64,000 nucleotides of DNA, taken from the NCBI GenBank assembly GCA_052400625.1, contig JBQTGH010000003.1. One strand, 5' to 3'. Position 1 is the stretch's first letter, and the number at the start of each line of letters is the position of its first letter. The translations under genes were made by a program, and so were the position numbers. This document shows positions 61,822 through 64,000 of this stretch, piece by piece. Source of the stretch: Thermophagus sp052400625 (lineage in GTDB: Bacteria > Bacteroidota > Bacteroidia > Bacteroidales > Marinilabiliaceae). The notes beneath the pieces were generated by a model. It did no database searches. It saw nothing but the letters and a program-made list of their open reading frames with translations, and was not told where the DNA came from.

Positions 61822-64000
61822 TCAAACCACATCTAACCTCGAAACATCAAACACACCTTTAATCGTTTTAATCTTTCTCATCAACAAATTTAGAGAATGC
61901 TTGTTACCAACGAAAACAGACAACGTCCCTTCAAACACCCCATCGTGAGACTCCACATTAATAGATCGGATTTTAAGCCCCATCTCTTTTGATACAACCT
62001 GTGTAATATTGGTCACAATTCCGATGTTATCTTCACCTGTAATTTTCAGCGACGCCAAATAAGATCCACCAACCTCATTGGTCCATCTGGCTGGAACAAT
62101 TCGATAGCCATATTTTTTCCGCATATCAGGTGCATTGGGACAATTGGTTCGATGAATTCGAATACCGCCCCCCACCGATACAAACCCAAAAATATCATCT
62201 CCCAGGATAGGGTTACAGCACTTGGCCAATTGAAAATTGACATTGCTTAAATCTTTGTCGATCAGAAGTACATCATGGGCATTATACTCCTCTCTATCCA
62301 CTACCGGCACAAAATTTTCAGCGCTGCGAAGAGCCTGCTGCCCATCTACCTGATCTTTCTCTTTCTGACGGTCTTTTAGAATGTACTCCTTAATATCTCC
62401 GGCATCCAGCTTATCTTTTGCGATATCACAAAAAAAGTCGTGTACCGTTTTATACTTAAATTGCTTTACCAATTGCCCTGTCAATTGATCAGTCAACTCA
62501 AGTTTCCAGTTTTTCAATCGACGCACCAGCATTTCCCGCCCTAATTCAGCTTCCTTAAACTCAATGTCACGGAGCGCCTGTTTTAGTTTAGTTCGGGCTC
62601 GTGAGGTGGAAACGATATTCAGCCAGTCCTGCTTGGGTTCTTGATTGGAGGAAGTTAGAACTTCAATTTGATCCCCATTTTGCAGTTGGTATTTCAAAGG
62701 AACATTCTTTTGATTAACTTTTGCCCCCACGCATTTTTTCCCGATTTCAGAATGAACGTCGAAGGCAAAATCCAACACAGTAGCTCCTTTGGGAAGACGA
62801 CGAAGATCCCCCTTGGGGGTAAAAACAAATACCTCTTCATCGTATAGATTTAATTTGAAGTCATCAATAAAATCAGACACATTGGCTTCAGGATTTTCTA
62901 GGATTTCCCGCACATTGGTCAACCATTGATCCAATCCTCTTTCGCTCCTGATTCCTTTGTATCGCCAGTGCGCCGCCAGTCCTTTTTCAGCTATTTCGTC
63001 CATTCTTTTCGTTCGAATCTGAACCTCCACCCACTTATGGTTAGGGCCCAGCACGGTGGTATGCAGCGATTCATACCCGTTACTTTTAGGAACCGACAAC
63101 CAGTCACGCAACCGACTGGGGTTAGGCTGATATTTATCCGTAACGATGGAATAGACTTTCCAGCATTCCGCCTTTTCATGCTTAGGCTCGGTATCAATAA
63201 TAACCCGAATGGCAAAAAGATCATAAACTTGCTCAAATTCCACATTCTGCTTACGCATTTTGTTATAGATGGAATTAATGGTCTTGGTACGTCCTTTAAT
63301 ATCACATTTTAGTCCCTGATCGGCCAACTCTTCTTTAAGGGGGGCTATAAACTCTTTAATATAGCGATCTCTTGCCCGCTTTGTTTCATTCAGCTTTTTG
63401 GCAATGAATTTATACATGTCCCTGTTAGTATATTTCATTACCAGGTCTTCCATTTCCGATTTAATATTGTAGAGCCCTAATCGGTGTGCCATTGGAGCAT
63501 ACAAATATGACACTTCGGAGGAAATGTTAATCTGGCTTTCCCGGTCATATCTTTCAAGGGTACGCATGGTTCGCAAACGATCCGCAATAATAATCAGGAT
63601 CACCCGCACATCCTGAGCAAATGTCAGAAGTAATTTTCGAAAATTTTCGGATCGAATGGCTGGATTGCGGTTGTATAGCTCTGCTACTTTAGACAACCCT
63701 TCCATAATCATAAAAACATGATTTCCAAACCTATTTTGAATCTCTTCCAGGGTCATTTCTCCGTTTCGCAAAACATCATAAAGCAGGGAACAAATAAGCG
63801 CTGTTCGGCCCAGTCCAATTTCTTCCACCACAATTCGGGCGATATCCAAAGAGTGCAATAAAGCCGGCGTCCCTGAAACCCGTCTAATATTTTTCCCTTT
63901 CCGAAGAGATATATCAATGGCCTCACGAATCATCCGCACCTCATCCGGTTTGACAATACCTTCTGATGCCTTCAATAATTTTTTGTAACTATCTAGTATT
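61822..64000 (-). CDS. relA: RelA/SpoT-family protein, hydrolase site degenerate (5' end beyond window)
   Basis: At least 726 codons; the 5' end lies past the window (the reading frame is open to position 64000, and the TTG at 63975 is probably not the true start). The protein makes (p)ppGpp from ATP and GDP/GTP. The synthetase domain looks intact: VYDLFAIRVIIDT, SRLRDWLSVPKSNGYESLHTT (key part YESLHTT), VEVQIRTKRMDEIAEKGLAAHW. The hydrolase domain has lost key residues: LLHDVVEDT of active enzymes reads LLYDVLRNG and LADRLHNMRTL reads IADRLRTMRTL. TGS (EVFVFTPKGDLRRLP) and a C-terminal ACT domain follow. It is therefore probably a synthetase-only paralogue. Confidence 0.88.
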   Translation of the reverse strand, partial: ILDSYKKLLKASEGIVKPDEVRMIREAIDISLRKGKNIRRVSGTPALLHSLDIARIVVEEIGLGRTALICSLLYDVLRNGEMTLEEIQNRFGNHVFMIMEGLSKVAELYNRNPAIRSENFRKLLLTFAQDVRVILIIIADRLRTMRTLERYDRESQINISSEVSYLYAPMAHRLGLYNIKSEMEDLVMKYTNRDMYKFIAKKLNETKRARDRYIKEFIAPLKEELADQGLKCDIKGRTKTINSIYNKMRKQNVEFEQVYDLFAIRVIIDTEPKHEKAECWKVYSIVTDKYQPNPSRLRDWLSVPKSNGYESLHTTVLGPNHKWVEVQIRTKRMDEIAEKGLAAHWRYKGIRSERGLDQWLTNVREILENPEANVSDFIDDFKLNLYDEEVFVFTPKGDLRRLPKGATVLDFAFDVHSEIGKKCVGAKVNQKNVPLKYQLQNGDQIEVLTSSNQEPKQDWLNIVSTSRARTKLKQALRDIEFKEAELGREMLVRRLKNWKLELTDQLTGQLVKQFKYKTVHDFFCDIAKDKLDAGDIKEYILKDRQKEKDQVDGQQALRSAENFVPVVDREEYNAHDVLLIDKDLSNVNFQLAKCCNPILGDDIFGFVSVGGGIRIHRTNCPNAPDMRKKYGYRIVPARWTNEVGGSYLASLKITGEDNIGIVTNITQVVSKEMGLKIRSINVESHDGVFEGTLSVFVGNKHSLNLLMRKIKTIKGVFDVSRLDVV

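Overview
The window is typical chromosome of a member of the Bacteroidota, most likely class Bacteroidia (Bacteroidales or Marinilabiliales-like). Signs of this are the Bacteroidota-type LptD, the Oar-like and CirA/BtuB-like TonB-dependent receptors, NigD, DUF4625 and FKBP lipoproteins, the cinA-rpmB-rpmG-DUF4295 block, and promoters that fit the Bacteroidota consensus (TTG, about 20 bp, TAnnTTTG). The strict-anaerobe form of Hcp, the NfnAB transhydrogenase and methylglyoxal synthase suggest an anaerobic or fermentative life. Most genes from 6.4 kb on lie on the minus strand.

Layout. 0-5 kb: lptD, then a repeat-rich accessory patch with a RAYT transposase (a REP-type palindrome lies inside its own reading frame), seven 41-bp tandem repeats and tRNA-Ser/tRNA-Trp. 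5-13 kb: a TPR lipoprotein, an orphan trpB behind a complete tryptophan attenuator (leader peptide with three consecutive Trp codons plus mutually exclusive hairpins), a nucleotide pyrophosphatase/phosphodiesterase lipoprotein and an Oar-like TonB receptor. 13-22 kb: ROK sugar kinase, NigD and two FKBP-type lipoproteins, nrnA, ndk, a TonB-C/plug chimera, a DMT exporter, glycerate kinase and a MalY-type lyase. 22-29 kb: nucleotide-sugar genes (fcl, gmd, UDP-GlcNAc 4-epimerase-like), then rny, a 6S-like RNA, zapA and a coiled-coil partner.

29-36 kb: a TonB receptor, an array of about 21-bp repeats with an ATGCGCAT core, a two-gene amidoligase operon (RLAN/ATP-grasp plus GCS2-type ligase) of unknown product, and a gene-poor stretch. 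36-48 kb: rpmB-rpmG-DUF4295, cinA, truA, an exported protein-repair group (isoaspartyl methyltransferase and MsrA, both with signal peptides), two radical SAM proteins, trhO and dus. 48-53 kb: a nitrosative-stress locus (HcpR-like regulator, divergent ferredoxin and hcp) with a perfect 18-bp palindrome over the predicted -33 element. 53-64 kb: rpsF-rpsR-rplI, nfnA-nfnB with a dihydroorotate-dehydrogenase-like gene, rhomboid, threonine aldolase, a DUF2007-USP protein and a 5'-truncated RelA/SpoT protein whose hydrolase motifs are degenerate.

A dispersed repeat of about 100 bp with inverted ends (right end CATGCTCGTTTCAT) occurs at 5-105 and 60127-60226, with diverged or partial copies at 15762, 31659 and 31972. 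All calls come from reading sequence and motifs; no database search was run.
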